Of a stretch of 64,000 bases of DNA, positions 11,969 to 23,020 are shown piece by piece. The position numbers and the translations under genes are program-made. The stretch spans positions 134,501 to 198,500 of the forward strand of contig CAMXCT020000804.1 of assembly GCA_947184155.2 (NCBI GenBank). Reading direction: 5' to 3'. This stretch comes from Cladocopium goreaui. Taxonomy: Eukaryota; Sar; Dinophyceae; Suessiales; Symbiodiniaceae. Positions within the stretch are counted from its first letter, which is position 1. Each line of letters begins with the position of its first letter. Under the pieces are notes generated by a model. It had not been told where the DNA came from. It saw only the letters and a list, made by a program, of their open reading frames with translations, and ran no database searches.

Positions 11969-12181
11969 TCACGGCCATGAAGGTCGAATCTTCAAGTGAA
12001 GAGGAAGAGGAGGAGGACAAGGAAGATGAGGAAGATGAGGACGAGGAGAAGGAAGAGAAGGACAAGGACGAGGAAAAAGAAGATGACGATGACGAGGAAG
12101 AGGAGGAGGAAGAAGATGAAAAGCCAAAGAAGTCCTCAGCCAAAAAGGCTCGGGGCCTCGCATTTCCCGTGATTAAACCTG
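11969..12181 (+). CDS. Host gene exon, Glu/Asp/Lys acidic tract
   Basis: The first Met codon is at 11977. The exon encodes an unbroken acidic run of about 45 E/D/K residues followed by KPKKSSAKKARG. Exon ends are uncertain: acceptor probably GCTGAG|TCACGG, donor after ATTAAACCTG|GTTGTG. Acidic runs next to KKSSAKK occur in histone chaperones and nucleolar proteins (inference only). The opposite-strand Ser-rich open frame is a shadow. Confidence 0.55.
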
Positions 12182-12584
12182 GTTGTGATTTTATGGACCT
12201 CGAGTACAAGAAGACGAGATGTAGAGTATCTATCATCCTCATTTTTTGTTCATATATTATGTTCATATGTGTTTCAATTTGGCATCTGGATTGCTACGTT
12301 TCAATGTGCGCCAGCCACTTACGGGGCTGTTCCCGCACCATGGGTTTCACAGATGCGGTTTTCCCATGTCCATGATCCAAGTGATGGGCTCCATTTTTCA
12401 TGGAGGGTGGCACCAGAAAGGTTGAAACTGTAGGGAAACGAAAACAAAATGTGCGGGCTATAGGTTAGAGCGTTGCTTGATGTTGATGTTTCCAGTAGAT
12501 GTTTCGTGTAGATGTTTCACACATCTCAAACAATCAAAATTGGACCATGACGATTAACTAGAATCCTGGTTCCCGTGTTCGAAG

Positions 12585-12632
12585 GAGGAGGAGGATGAAG
12601 ACGATGATGAAGACGAAGATGAGGATGCTGAG
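12585..12632 (+). CDS. Host gene exon, 16 acidic codons
   Basis: GTTCGAAG| then EEEDEDDDEDEDEDAE, then |GCCCTG (GC donor). 48 nt, phase 0/0. Confidence 0.5.
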
Positions 12633-12783
12633 GCCCTGATGATACGTATCAATTGCATTCAATTGCCCTTTAAGAACTGGGGTCATGATATATTTGATTA
12701 TCATGGATATCAGGATATCCCGATTATCGTGGATATCCCATTCTATGCCAGTTGAAAGTGTTGAAATTGTATCCAATCCAAAG

Positions 12784-12891
12784 GATGAGGATGACGCGAG
12801 CGAAGAGAAGGTTGAGACGAAGAAATCCAAGACGGAAGGCGTGGTGACGCGCAGCATGTCACGGGGCAGCATGTCACCAAAAGGAACATGA
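12784..12891 (+). CDS. Host gene exon, charged; 3' end uncertain
   Basis: Acceptor AATCCAAAG| then DEDDASEEKVETKKSKTEGV, then VTRSMSRGSMSPKGT and a stop at 12889-12891. The true exon probably ends earlier, for example at GGAAG|GCGTGG, because further charged exons follow downstream. Confidence 0.5.
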   Translation, partial: DEDDASEEKVETKKSKTEGVVTRSMSRGSMSPKGT

Positions 12892-12892
12892 A

Positions 12893-15327
12893 AATTCAAG
12901 AAAAACCTTCACAACATGCGTATATTTGAGTAGGTGTTTGTATACCAAAAAGATAGTGTAGTTATATGATGATAAAACGTAGTTTTGGAAAAACCTTCAC
13001 AACAGATATTTGTTTATGCGTGTGTTTAAGTATACGTAGTCCGCTGTAGGTGTTCCAAACCTACCGAACTAGCACCTACACCAAGACCAGGACAGGCAGT
13101 GCACTGTGCGTTTTCCACAGGAAAGCGGCCCACCTCCGATTCGGCTGGAAGCTATTTCGCCTCTCGGTGGAATTCGAGGCACAGATCGGATCTGTTTTGA
13201 CCCTTCTGACCCTTCTGTGCAAAACATGAAAGGCCACATGAACAACCACCAAATTGATGTTTTTTTGGGGGGTGGAGCTGTGAATAGTGATAGGTCAGTG
13301 TAAAAGAATCTGATCCGAAAGGATCCGATTTCGGCAGTTTCACTTGTTGAATTTGAGCAGTGGACTGGTTGCCTCTGGAGTTGTTCCTTTCGAATCCTTT
13401 GGATATTTTCAGGAGCAAGCATTCAGTGAATCCACCAGCATACAGCTCATTCGCGCAAAGTAATGTAGCGTGCTGTGGTTCACTAATACTTAGTCGACAT
13501 ATTGTCAATACCGATGACCACCTCATAGTATTGGGTGATGTACTGTATCATAAGATCATGAAACGGACTCTACTCATGAAATCCCATGAGTAGTTATAAA
13601 GATCCAGCCAGTTTTTTCAGACTACTCGCAGTCCGTGATGGGCCAGCTGTAGCTTGGGCTTAATGGTATCCCAATTGTTTTTATGCTGCAAATGCATGCA
13701 AATGCAATACTACACCATGGAGGGTTCTGGGAGAGTCCTTAGTACTACAGGAAAAGGATGATATGAATTTATGTAACTTGGAATTGTATCAGAGGCATGA
13801 GCCGAAATGCGCATTGCAGTGACGGCCGCCTCCCAGGGGGTCTTTCTTATTTTTCCTGTTTATTTGCATTGATGGCGGTTCAATATTTTGGTTTGTGGAT
13901 GCCATCAGTCTGTGGGCTACAGAAAAAAAGGATTATATAGGTATCCCTCCTGGGGTGGACGTTCGCCCAAAGTTTCATTGGGGGTTTAGTATGGTTTAGT
14001 TACGTTGTGATTTGTTCAGGAGTTATTTCAGATTTGTTTAGGGTTTGCTTAGGATTGGTTTAGATTTTCTTTAGGGTTCATTTAGGGTTTGTTTAGTTAT
14101 TTTCGTGCTATTTAGGGTTGTTTTAGGGTTTGCTCACGGTTGTCTTAGGGTCTATTTAGGGTTATTTATATTTATGGTTGATTTATGGTTAGTTTAGTGT
14201 TTGTTTGGCAGTTTGGTGTTTATTTAGGGTTATGTCGGATTAGGTTAGTTTGGGGTTCTTGCAAAGTCTTGCGGTTTGTGGAGGATTCAGTTAACGGCTC
14301 GAAACACTGCAAATTACAGAGGATATCTTTAAAATACGCTTCAAAAGGTAATTTTGGCACCATCTTCGGTCAGCACAAAAATGCCATGAGACGCAGGTAA
14401 AAACAATATTTTGCATGCTCGCAGTGTTCGAAAAACACACGCGGAAAAAACTCAGCAAATTGCAGTCCCGCATGGAATTCCGTGCATTTCGGGCAAATGT
14501 CAGCACCCTACCGATATATTATATACTAATATATATATATATATATAATTATATATATATAGTTGCAGGTTGAAGCACGAGCACGGGTTATAGATACTTT
14601 TGTGGCATACATACCAGGAAAACAATTAAACAGGGATACATGGAGATGTGCATTGTAGTTTCAACATATATGCCCCAACAACGTCGTTTAAATCTGGGAG
14701 ACAAAACCATTTTTGTTGATTTTCAACATGCAGTTTTGCAACATGGACTTACAAGTATGGGATAACAAACGTCCATATTCCACGTAATATATATATATAT
14801 ATTTATATATACATATCCATGTGCCATGGTGGTGTGTACATCATCCATGTCCCTAGTGCTACGTAAGACTGACGCAGTCTTCAAGGTCACCGCCTACAAC
14901 AAGCGACGGGAGGCTGGGGAAACACCAAGGATGTGAAACTCCGTGTGGTTTTTCTAAGGAAAAAAATATGAAAAACGGGTTCAAAAAACAGAAGATGTTG
15001 ACAGTTGAGGCTGGTGATGCATGATATGCATTGATTTGCATGTAATGTAAGAGGACACCGGAAGGGAAACCATGCTTTTGCATGCTTTTAGGACCCGGAT
15101 GATAGGGGTTCCAAGTTCCATTGTCACAAATCAACTCAGGTCTGGTTCGAGCTGAAGATGGCTGGAGATGTTTGGTTCATAACTTCGGGGAAGGTTGTAT
15201 CCCATTATCCCATTTCTTCCTTTACTTGTACATCTTGTACAGTGTGGATCAGTTCTTCTAAGCCAGGTGGACATGTTCCATTTGTTGATGGGAACATCAT
15301 CCCATTGATAATTGGTATCAACTCGGT
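12893..15327. other. Long intron-like stretch
   Basis: 13121-13260 is open after a good acceptor (TTTTCCACAG|) and reads ESGPPPIRLEAISPLGGIRG. It may be an exon, but no donor is clear. The rest holds telomere-like DNA (separate entry) and TA-rich microsatellites at 14515-14565 and 14785-14815. Confidence 0.35.
13985..14260 (+). repeat. Degenerate interstitial telomere-like array (TTTAGGG)
   Basis: Many copies of TTTAGGGTT, TTTAGGGTTTG, TTTAGGGTTAT and one-base variants are spread over about 275 bp. TTTAGGG is the telomere unit of plants and of dinoflagellates examined (established knowledge). The copies are diverged and not head-to-tail, so this is an old interstitial array or a fortuitous simple repeat. 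Confidence 0.55.
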
Positions 15328-15442
15328 TACCCTCTGGTAATTTAACATAGCTATGGAAAATCACCATGTTTAATGGGAAAATCATGGAAAATCCACTATA
15401 AATTGCCATGTTCAATAGCTATTTTGACATAACCAGAGGGTA
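15328..15442. mobile_element. Family A element, 115 bp
   Basis: TACCCTCTGGTAATTTAACA ... TTTTGACATAACCAGAGGGTA, 46 bp upstream of a micro-exon at 15489. It carries an internal duplication of the GGGAAAATC / GGAAAATCC segment. Confidence 0.85.
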
Positions 15443-15488
15443 TGTCCCAATGATAGCGCCAAACTGTGACCAGATCAACTCCTGACAG

Positions 15489-15519
15489 GAGAGAGCCAAA
15501 GCTGAAGAGGAACGGAAGA
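15489..15519 (+). CDS. Host micro-exon, 31 nt
   Basis: CCTGACAG| then one base plus ten codons (RAKAEEERKK), then |GTGACA. It ends in phase 0, matching the exon at 16981. Reading the exons 15489, 16981, 17654 and 19476 in order gives one continuous coiled-coil-like sequence without a frame conflict. Confidence 0.5.
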
Positions 15520-16980
15520 AGGTGACATCCGTAATGGCAGCTGGGTATCGGATTGGAGTCATCTGAGTCCAAAAAAATCCAAAAAAGGGGGGAAAAAGGT
15601 AGGATCTTTCAGAATTCCGGACGAAAGATTTCAGATTGACATGGGATTTATATGAATTGGATGATGGACCATGTATGATCGTGAAAGGTGCCCTTCACAG
15701 TATCCTTCAGAGCCAAAAGTACATCAGGGTGTCCTCTCACTAAGATCCTGAAGCAAAGGATCTGGATCATTTGCAGCGCACGCGAATAGCCTCACACACG
15801 TCCCGTTAATGAATTTCTGAATGTTTAGTAATTACTCTGTAAGGGATCAATTTCATGGTTTTGAAGTGGATTTTGGGTTGACCCAGCTGCAGCAGGACAC
15901 ACAAGCCCAGCTGCTTGTTGCATCCTGCTCGTTCCTTTTAACACGAGAGGTCCATTGTACGAAGCTGATATGTTCTTTGAAGATTTGCCCTATTATTATC
16001 TATTATTATTGTTTGAGCATCCATTTTTCTGGTCTCAAAATCAGCGTATCGTATCTTTTTCTGAGGAAAGCTTGGGTGATCTTGGATGGGTTCTTTAATG
16101 TTCTTTCATCATGTGCTGCCATTTCAGACTGGAAAGTCTGAAATATGAAGCTGATGACTTACCACAGCTGAAAATTAGGACCATAGTTCATCATATTTCC
16201 TGGTGTTGAACATCCCTAAGATTTAAAGAGAACTACCCTCTGCTTATTTTTAAACAGAGCTGTGGAAACTGGCCCTAATCGAAATAGATGCCAGTTATGA
16301 TTGACCTATGAAAAATGGTGTTTTTTTAACCATAATTATTGTAATCAAACATCAATATATATATATATCAATATTAACCCAGTTATTACATGTTATAATA
16401 AGCCCAGTTGTAAATAACACTTCGCTACGTTAAATAAGTGGGTACCCTATGGCACCATCCAGGCCTCAGCCTCCAAGGGATCCAGTCGATTGGCCAATGG
16501 CACCACAGCAACCTGGCGGGGAATTCCCTGGGGAATTTCCAGGTTTTCACCGGCTGAAAATGTGATGTTTATATCAGTTATGGGATATCTTATGATATGA
16601 GGTTTATATCTTATGAAAGTATATGAAAGTATCTTAATATATCTTAGAGGATGTCCTATTTCTATCAATGTATAGATGTTTTATTTATATCAATGCATTT
16701 ATATCTGTAAAAGAAAGTTTAAGAGGTCATACATTGATGTAAATTGTATCATCATGTCTCTTTGGTTTCCTATTGGACATTGTTTTCTTTTGTAAATTTG
16801 TGTGATGGAAGATGATGGAAGTGCAGAAAAATCATTCCAAGCTAGGCCAAGTTCCCTAGATTGTTTTTTTTTCGTCCCCGGTAACCCATGGTAACCCCAT
16901 TCCATCCAGTGAATCCTAATTTTTTCCCCTGAAATTGCCAACGGCTCGTGGGGTAAGCTCGGTCGTCACGCCGAGCTTAG
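15520..16980. other. Intron
   Basis: No exon recognised. A decayed family A left end (CTACCCTCTG) occurs near 16235. TA microsatellite lies at 16350-16368. Confidence 0.35.
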
Positions 16981-17022
16981 GCCGGTGAGAAGTCGAAAGA
17001 CGATGAAGCTGATGAAGAGGAG
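16981..17022 (+). CDS. Host micro-exon, 14 codons
   Basis: CCGAGCTTAG| then AGEKSKDDEADEEE, then |GTCGCT. Exactly 42 nt, phase 0/0, compatible with both neighbours. Confidence 0.55.
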
Positions 17023-17653
17023 GTCGCTGCCTGGGAATCTTGGGAAAAATGATGAAAAATGGCAGCTTTTTTTGATGGTGATTCAAAAGCAACAAACATG
17101 TAGAGATCTTAGAAGATCTTAGAAGTATTGTAGTCAATCTATGTCAATCTTCAAAGCTGTGGGTCTTCTAAAAATCCTTCATGATTCTGAGTTGATGGTT
17201 TCATGCGGTTATAAGTTATATCTTATGTTAAATGGTTAAATGCCGGGATTAGGGTTTTGATATAGGAAAGCTGTCCAAGCCGATTTCTTGGGATTCAATC
17301 TTAGGTTTCAGGCCTGTAGAGCCTCACATTCCTTGCACCTTCCGGTACACAAACATGGCGGGTTGAGAAACTTCCTGCGTAAGAATACATGTTTGATGCA
17401 TCCAGCAGGTTGGGTCCCATGCTTGTAATATTTTTCGACATCAAAAACATGAATGCAGCACCACAGCCCTATGCTTGATGCTTCAAAGTTCTTAAAATCT
17501 CTATATATTAAAAAAAAAAAAACATGTTGATGAATTTTGATGATAGTTTTTGGGGTTTCAAAGTTCTAAGAAAACCATGTGTCCTATCACTTTTCCCTAT
17601 CATGCTTTCATCATTTCCCCTTTTTTTATCCATGTGTTGTTCCAGCGTGCCAG

Positions 17654-17710
17654 GTGCGAATGCTTGAGGAGCTGCGAAAACGTGCAGAAGAGCGGCGCAA
17701 GAAGATGGAG
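17654..17710 (+). CDS. Host micro-exon, 19 codons, coiled coil
   Basis: CGTGCCAG| then VRMLEELRKRAEERRKKME, then |GTGGGA. 57 nt, phase 0/0. The heptad-like Leu/charged pattern indicates a helix or coiled coil. Confidence 0.6.
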
Positions 17711-17903
17711 GTGGGAAAATCCTATAGTTATTATATACTATAGTTGAGGCAAATCCTCTGAGTCCTGGCAGAAATGCGAAAAAACAGATGGTAATAACAT
17801 GTAATAACAAAGTTTTTGGTTGTTACATGTTGTAACTAGGAGTTTATAACTATCAATCCAAATAGCTGTGAATAAGTGTAGGTTTAACCACCAACTTTTT
17901 AAG

Positions 17904-17979
17904 GTTGGGAAAGACGCTCAAGATGTTGATAGCTGGGAAAATGAGCGAAGTCGCAGATTTTGGGCAGCCATGACTACCG
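17904..17979 (+). CDS. Possible host exon (DSWENERSRRFWAAM)
   Basis: After TTTTTAAG| an open 76-nt stretch reads VGKDAQDVDSWENERSRRFW plus AAMTT. It ends at CCG|GTAAACTG, a good donor. It ends in phase 1, which does not join directly to the next exon, so a border is wrong or it belongs to another transcript. Confidence 0.35.
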
Positions 17980-18457
17980 GTAAACTGAGGGCCCAGGCAT
18001 GGAATGACTGTGGACCTGTGGCTGGTTGGTCCAGGTGCTAAAAAAGGATCCGCATGGACATGGAGAATATAACATAATAATAGTGTAATGATGTGTAATG
18101 TATGCATCTAGCTATCTATCTGAATCAACCTAAACCAATCTATTCCAATCCGATCCGATCCAATCCAATCTATCTATTTATCTCGATATGTACCAAATTT
18201 TCACTTGGGACTGTCCCATTTTAGGGTTGTGAGATGCTGTTAATGAAGGTCAGTTTCCCATCCTGATCACTTGAATGGAGAAAACATGAGAAAATTATCC
18301 ATTTCCTATAGAGATGAGCCCTTTGACCACCAGCAGGCTTTCCAAAAAAAACAAGCACAAATGGTGAACACCCCGAAACTCATCAACTCTATGTGAATAA
18401 CATTAAATAAGCACATCGTACCTGGTGCATTCCTAAATAATGGCGTTATTTAAGAAT

Positions 18458-18581
18458 TACCCTCTGGTTATTTTTACATAGCCATGGAAAATCACCAAAA
18501 TAAATGGAGGTTTCTAGCTGGGAAAATCATCTATTTCTATGGGCCATTTTCCATGGCTATGTTAGTCATAACCAGATGGTA
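18458..18581. mobile_element. Family A element, 124 bp
   Basis: TACCCTCTGGTTATTTTTACA ... TTAGTCATAACCAGATGGTA, with an extra ~15 bp in the loop. Confidence 0.75.
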
Positions 18582-19475
18582 GGCGTTAAATTATGGTGAA
18601 AATCACCAAGTGACGGCATTTTTGATGTTGAGATCAGATCCCCAGATCCAGGGCCGCTGCTTGCATCAGGATCTTAAGAAGAAGGAGGGGATGTTCTGTA
18701 AAGCATCGTCGTGCTGGGCCATTCGGCTATGGAAATGGACCATTTATGATGGTTGGTATGTCTTTATTTCAAAAAGTTAAAAATGGTGGGAGTTTCCATA
18801 TTTTTCCATAGCTATATTACCATAAAATAGGAACTGAGCATTGATAGAAAGTTGTGGTTTCCTCCATGGCTTGATTTGGTGTCCAGGATATTTGGGAAAA
18901 TCTCTTCCTGCAGGGCATCCATTAGATTCTACCCTCAGCGCTACAGGGGAAATGGTGATGGTGAGCCATTGGGATTGTGCCAAAAATGATAGGAAATGAT
19001 GGTGATAAGCACAATGATAAGCCATTTGATAAGCAATTAGGATAAGCCATTGGTGATAAGCCATTTGATAAGCCATAGAACCCCTGTTGCAAAATTCCGA
19101 TTCGAACCGATTTGAAGCGTGTCAAGCAATAGCTGTTGAGCCAGAGGCATTGTTGCTTGCCCATTTCAGATGGCAGACAGATGCCATCTTAAAAGACGAG
19201 GCAAGAGCTGTTCTATGGCATAGCTACAATGATGGTATCTGGCAAAAAGAGAAGAAACAATCCCAAAGAAACAATAAAAAATGAAATGACCGAAAGCGAC
19301 ACAAGCCCTGCAAGAGCCTCTGGCTAGTTGCATTTGAAATGCCTAGTGAAATAGGTTTCCGGGCTAATTCCAACACCCTCAGGAACAAGCTTTTTTGGAC
19401 AATTCCTACAAACATTTATATAATTCCATTAATTCCATTAGTTCCATTGGTTCTAGGTGTTTCCTGCTGTGCCAG

Positions 19476-19531
19476 GAGCAACTCAAGAGCAAAAAGTCAA
19501 CCCCAAAGGAGGCATCGGACCGGCGTCGGCG
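19476..19531 (+). CDS. Host micro-exon (EQLKSKKSTPK...)
   Basis: CTGTGCCAG| then EQLKSKKSTPKEASDRRR. It ends either at CGGCG|GTGTTTG (phase 2) or, with a GA donor, after AAAG| at about 19508 (phase 0, which fits the exon at 20026). Confidence 0.5.
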
Positions 19532-19796
19532 GTGTTTGAAAAGGATTCCAGTTGATGGTGGAGCAGGGCAGCTTCCATGTTTCATCTTCACCAACAAAAA
19601 ATGGCAGAGAAAGGGTCTATCCGACTGCTTGCCACATGTAAAAGCTCAAGTGGCCTTGAAAAAACATGAAAAAACTGGATACCATGTAGGTCACCTGATG
19701 GTTCGATCATCGATCGTTGGCTGAGTTTTTTAAGATTCAGCACCGGTCATCCCCGGTCCCATGTCACTGTCTGACGTTTTCCACAATGTTACCGTG

Positions 19797-19915
19797 TTAC
19801 CTTCTAATTCCTTGTTCATAGCTACGTAAAATCACGGTTGAGTCGGTAAATCACAAATACATGAGCCATTGGCATCCATTTGCCATAGCCAACATGGTAT
19901 GTTAATCTACCACAG
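19797..19915. repeat. Degenerate family A element
   Basis: TTACCTTCTAATT...CATAGCTACGTAAAATCAC ... CCATTTGCCATAGCCAACATGG...TAATCTACCA: the layout is preserved but many positions are changed. Confidence 0.45.
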
Positions 19916-20025
19916 ATATCCAGGGATATCCACATCATAAGTTTCAGCTTTCCATCATGTTCAGGATTGCATGATCTGGGGCTTGCCATAGCCGCTATAG
20001 CCATAGCCATGGATCACCTCGACAG

Positions 20026-20073
20026 GAAAAGAGAGAGGCCAAGGAGGCCCCACCGACTGAACATGGAGCCGAG
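20026..20073 (+). CDS. Host micro-exon (EKREAKEAPPTEHGAE)
   Basis: CACCTCGACAG| then 16 charged codons in phase 0. The 3' border is not obvious; a GA donor inside the exon (GCCAAG|GAGGCC) is possible. A further candidate mini-exon of the same character (EKAESK) lies at 20296-20313. Confidence 0.4.
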
Positions 20074-20589
20074 AGATTTCACCCATGTTCACCATAGGGA
20101 TCCATAGGGCTTAGTATAGACCCCCATTTATGGTGGCTTCAAGCATTACTACACTCATTAATAAACCCAACTGCCACTCCCAAGGTTTCGAACATTGGAT
20201 GTGGAAGTTGAGCAGAAATTTTCGCATCTGGCTGCTGGTTTCAATCAAACATGGTTTATTTTCCAGCCTATTTGCGGTGCCTCGAAGCCGCATAGGAAAA
20301 GGCTGAATCCAAGGTGCCCCTGGTGTCGCCCCCGTGGTGAGATGGTGAGATCGCCACGGGTACTGGATGATTTCTTTTTTCTGTGTCTGAAAATGTGGAA
20401 TCATTCATCATATAATATAATCATCATAAATAATCATTTCTTGATTATATTATCTGATTATATGTGTCATCATAAATTGTTCATATAATTTCATATAATA
20501 CATACTAATACCATCCCTCTGATGTTGGGTGAACAACGGTTTAACGGTTTAACCATCAAAAATGCTGGCGTTTGATCCTGATTTTGGGG

Positions 20590-20935
20590 GATATCACATA
20601 TATATATATATTGTAACGACATTTAAATATGTGGAGGGCGGGCCAGACCGCGAGGCCCCGGAGGTAGTATGAAATACAGGTTCGTATGTATATATATATA
20701 TACATGTGTGTGTAAATTATACGCGTAGAATATTAATATATATATATATACATGTTATATATTGTTTTTAATATATATATATATATATCATATATATCAT
20801 ATGTATCATATATATATCATATATATCATTTATATATACAATATATTATCAGATATATCATATATATATATATCATATATATATATATACATATATTATT
20901 ATATTTGTATTATATTATATATGTGTGTGTGTGTA
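20590..20935. repeat. TATA/ATCATA microsatellite block
   Basis: Alternating TA runs and TATATATCATA repeats. Open frames here are artefacts. Confidence 0.75.
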
Positions 20936-21461
20936 GCCAATAGCCAATAGCCAAATTAAGATGAAGAATACCGCCCATATGAAATATGGTGCCGCAAGTC
21001 ATGAATAGGTTCATACATTCCACCATGGTTTCGGTTGGGAGGTTCTCAATAGGGGAGATGGATTTTAATCGATTTTATACGTCTAAAAACCTTCTTGACT
21101 TAAGTAGATGATAGTTTTCTTCATGGAGGAAATGATGATTAAGCACATGTCGTTTTCCATCGGTTTCCTATTTTGTCTGGGTACCCGGTCCTGAAACAAA
21201 CTGAAATCTTTGGACAGAAACTAATCTTTGAATATATTTGACATGTGAGTACAGCACCCCAAAATGGATGGAAACGTCAGATCCCACTAAAAGGTACCGT
21301 GTACCTCGTGTACCTCACGGAACGCGGGATCTTCTCACCGTTCTCACTTGCTTTCCAAGACACATGGGGGGTGGGGTCGGGGGCCAATAACGTTCCTTGG
21401 CCTTGATCTGAGAAGAAATCTCTACAGTTTATAGTGCATCCCCAGTCCTGCTCAATGACTG

Positions 21462-21614
21462 GATGATGGTAAGAGTGACAACTTCGTTGCCAAGATCATT
21501 GAGCGTGCGTGTCGGATACCGCACATCGTCATCTTCCACGGTGTTCTATACTGCGTCAACAAGAATCAAATTCGTGGTCGCTACGCTGGAACATGTCAAA
21601 AACTTGTATTAACT
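21462..21614 (+). CDS. Unassigned coding-like fragment
   Basis: A ~50-codon open stretch reads DDGKSDNFVAKIIERACRIP and then HIVIFHGVLYCVNKNQIRGR. Its composition is that of a folded, hydrophobic-core protein, unlike the charged exons around it. It may be an exon of the host gene or a remnant of another gene or element. No family is recognised and splice borders are unclear. Confidence 0.35.
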
Positions 21615-21890
21615 TAACGAAACAGACGGCCACTCAAAATTGAAATAACAAATAAATATATGTTTAAAAAAAAAACAAGTAAAATCCCCTGAACAGATTA
21701 ATGCTTCTGACGCTCCATTTACTGTAAATTTTCACATGATACACTCACAGAAACAGCCGCAGATGGAGGCTGTTCTAGTCATCGGTCACTTCCTTTGAGT
21801 CAGCACAACGGGCCCTGTAACTCTCCAAGACATCCAAGGAGACTCGAAAGTTCGACAAAAGAAGATTGCATGTTATCCTCCAGAAATCAT

Positions 21891-21990
21891 ATACCTTCTA
21901 CTTAGAAAAATGACAGTTTGCTATGGAAAATCACCATTTCTGATAAACAAATCATCTTATATGTGCCATGTTCAGCCATGTGAAAATAAC
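21891..21990. repeat. Degenerate family A element
   Basis: TACCTTCTACTTAG ... GCTATGGAAAATCACCATTTCTGATAAACAAATCATC ... GTGCCATGTTCAGCCATG. A second decayed right half lies at 22245-22335 (ends CATACCAGAGG). Confidence 0.45.
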
Positions 21991-22034
21991 GGAGGGAAAA
22001 AAAAAAACATGCAGAGAAATCCGACCGTTTGCAG

Positions 22035-22096
22035 GCACGAGACCACAAGGAGCTGGTGCAAGCCCTTCCGCAGGGGGGAGAATGGTGCGAACTGAG
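22035..22096 (+). CDS. Host exon immediately upstream of the giant element
   Basis: GTTTGCAG| then ARDHKELVQALPQGGEWCEL, then AG|GTCACT. It starts in phase 0 and ends in phase 2. It is the last host exon before the 18.7-kb inverted-repeat element; the next host-type exon lies at 42046. Confidence 0.5.
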
Positions 22097-22501
22097 GTCA
22101 CTACTGCTGGATGGTTTATTCCATGGAAAATCCTATATCCAGTATCACCCATTGTTTCGGCGGGCGATCATCAAAATCCTATTATTAAAATTGATGATTC
22201 AGGGGCACCCCCATTTTAGGAAACCCCCATATATACATGATATATATATATAGCTATTGAAAACGGCCCATTTATGCCCATTTATAGTTAATTTCCTTGT
22301 TAAAGATGGTGATTGTCCATAGCATACCAGAGGTTACATTGCGGGTACATGATAGCATCATATTTTGTATCATGGTATATATGAGTTGTATGATTATGCA
22401 ATGATCATCAATGATAAACATAAACGTATGTATATAACCATTATATGAAATATTCTATGATGTGTACTTTATTTATGATCCTAATTTGCGGTGTGGTCAT
22501 A

Positions 22502-22537
22502 ATATATATATATTAGCTATTTTCACGCTTTCTTCTG
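22502..22537 (+). repeat. Left terminal inverted repeat of giant element
   Basis: ATATATATATAT then TTAGC, a mismatch, ATTTTCACG, a mismatch, TTTC, two mismatches, CTG. Pairs with 41158-41193. Confidence 0.7.
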
Positions 22538-22670
22538 GTCTTTCGACATGTGGCTCGAGTGATACAAAAAAAAATGGAAAAGATAGCCGCGTATGATTTG
22601 CAAAAAAAAACAAATTTTGCTTGTTTGCCTTCCTTTTGAAAATTGCTCCAAGACACACGCGCAGATCCGT

Positions 22671-22689
22671 TGTTTCAAAATTTGAAACA
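22671..22689. repeat. 19-bp perfect palindrome near left end
   Basis: TGTTTCAAA-A-TTTGAAACA, 135 bp inside the left terminus. It could be a subterminal protein-binding site. Function unknown. Confidence 0.5.
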
Positions 22690-23020
22690 TGGATTTGCTG
22701 GCGGATTGAGTCAAACATGTGTTGATTCCAGCGTCTTTCATCTGCAGAACATGTGGCATTTAGGCAACTTTGAAGGCCGCAACTGTAAGTCATGTATGAG
22801 CAACACAGTAAGGAGTCGTGTGTGTTTGGGACGTTTTTTCTTCTCAGATCTTTAACTGCAGCTCAGCTTTGTCTCAGAACATTGGAGTTCAGAGCTTCTC
22901 TTGTCACCTGGCAACATTTAAAAAAAAAACATATGGGATCTGTGGATTTTTTTCACCCAAAACGGGCTTTACACTGATTTACACAACAGTCCTGGTTCAA
23001 ATTGAAGTGAACTAGAACAC

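Noticed and set aside
11883..12266. Ser-rich 127-codon minus-strand frame
   Set aside because: Exact shadow of the acidic GAA/GAG/GAT tract of the + strand exon.
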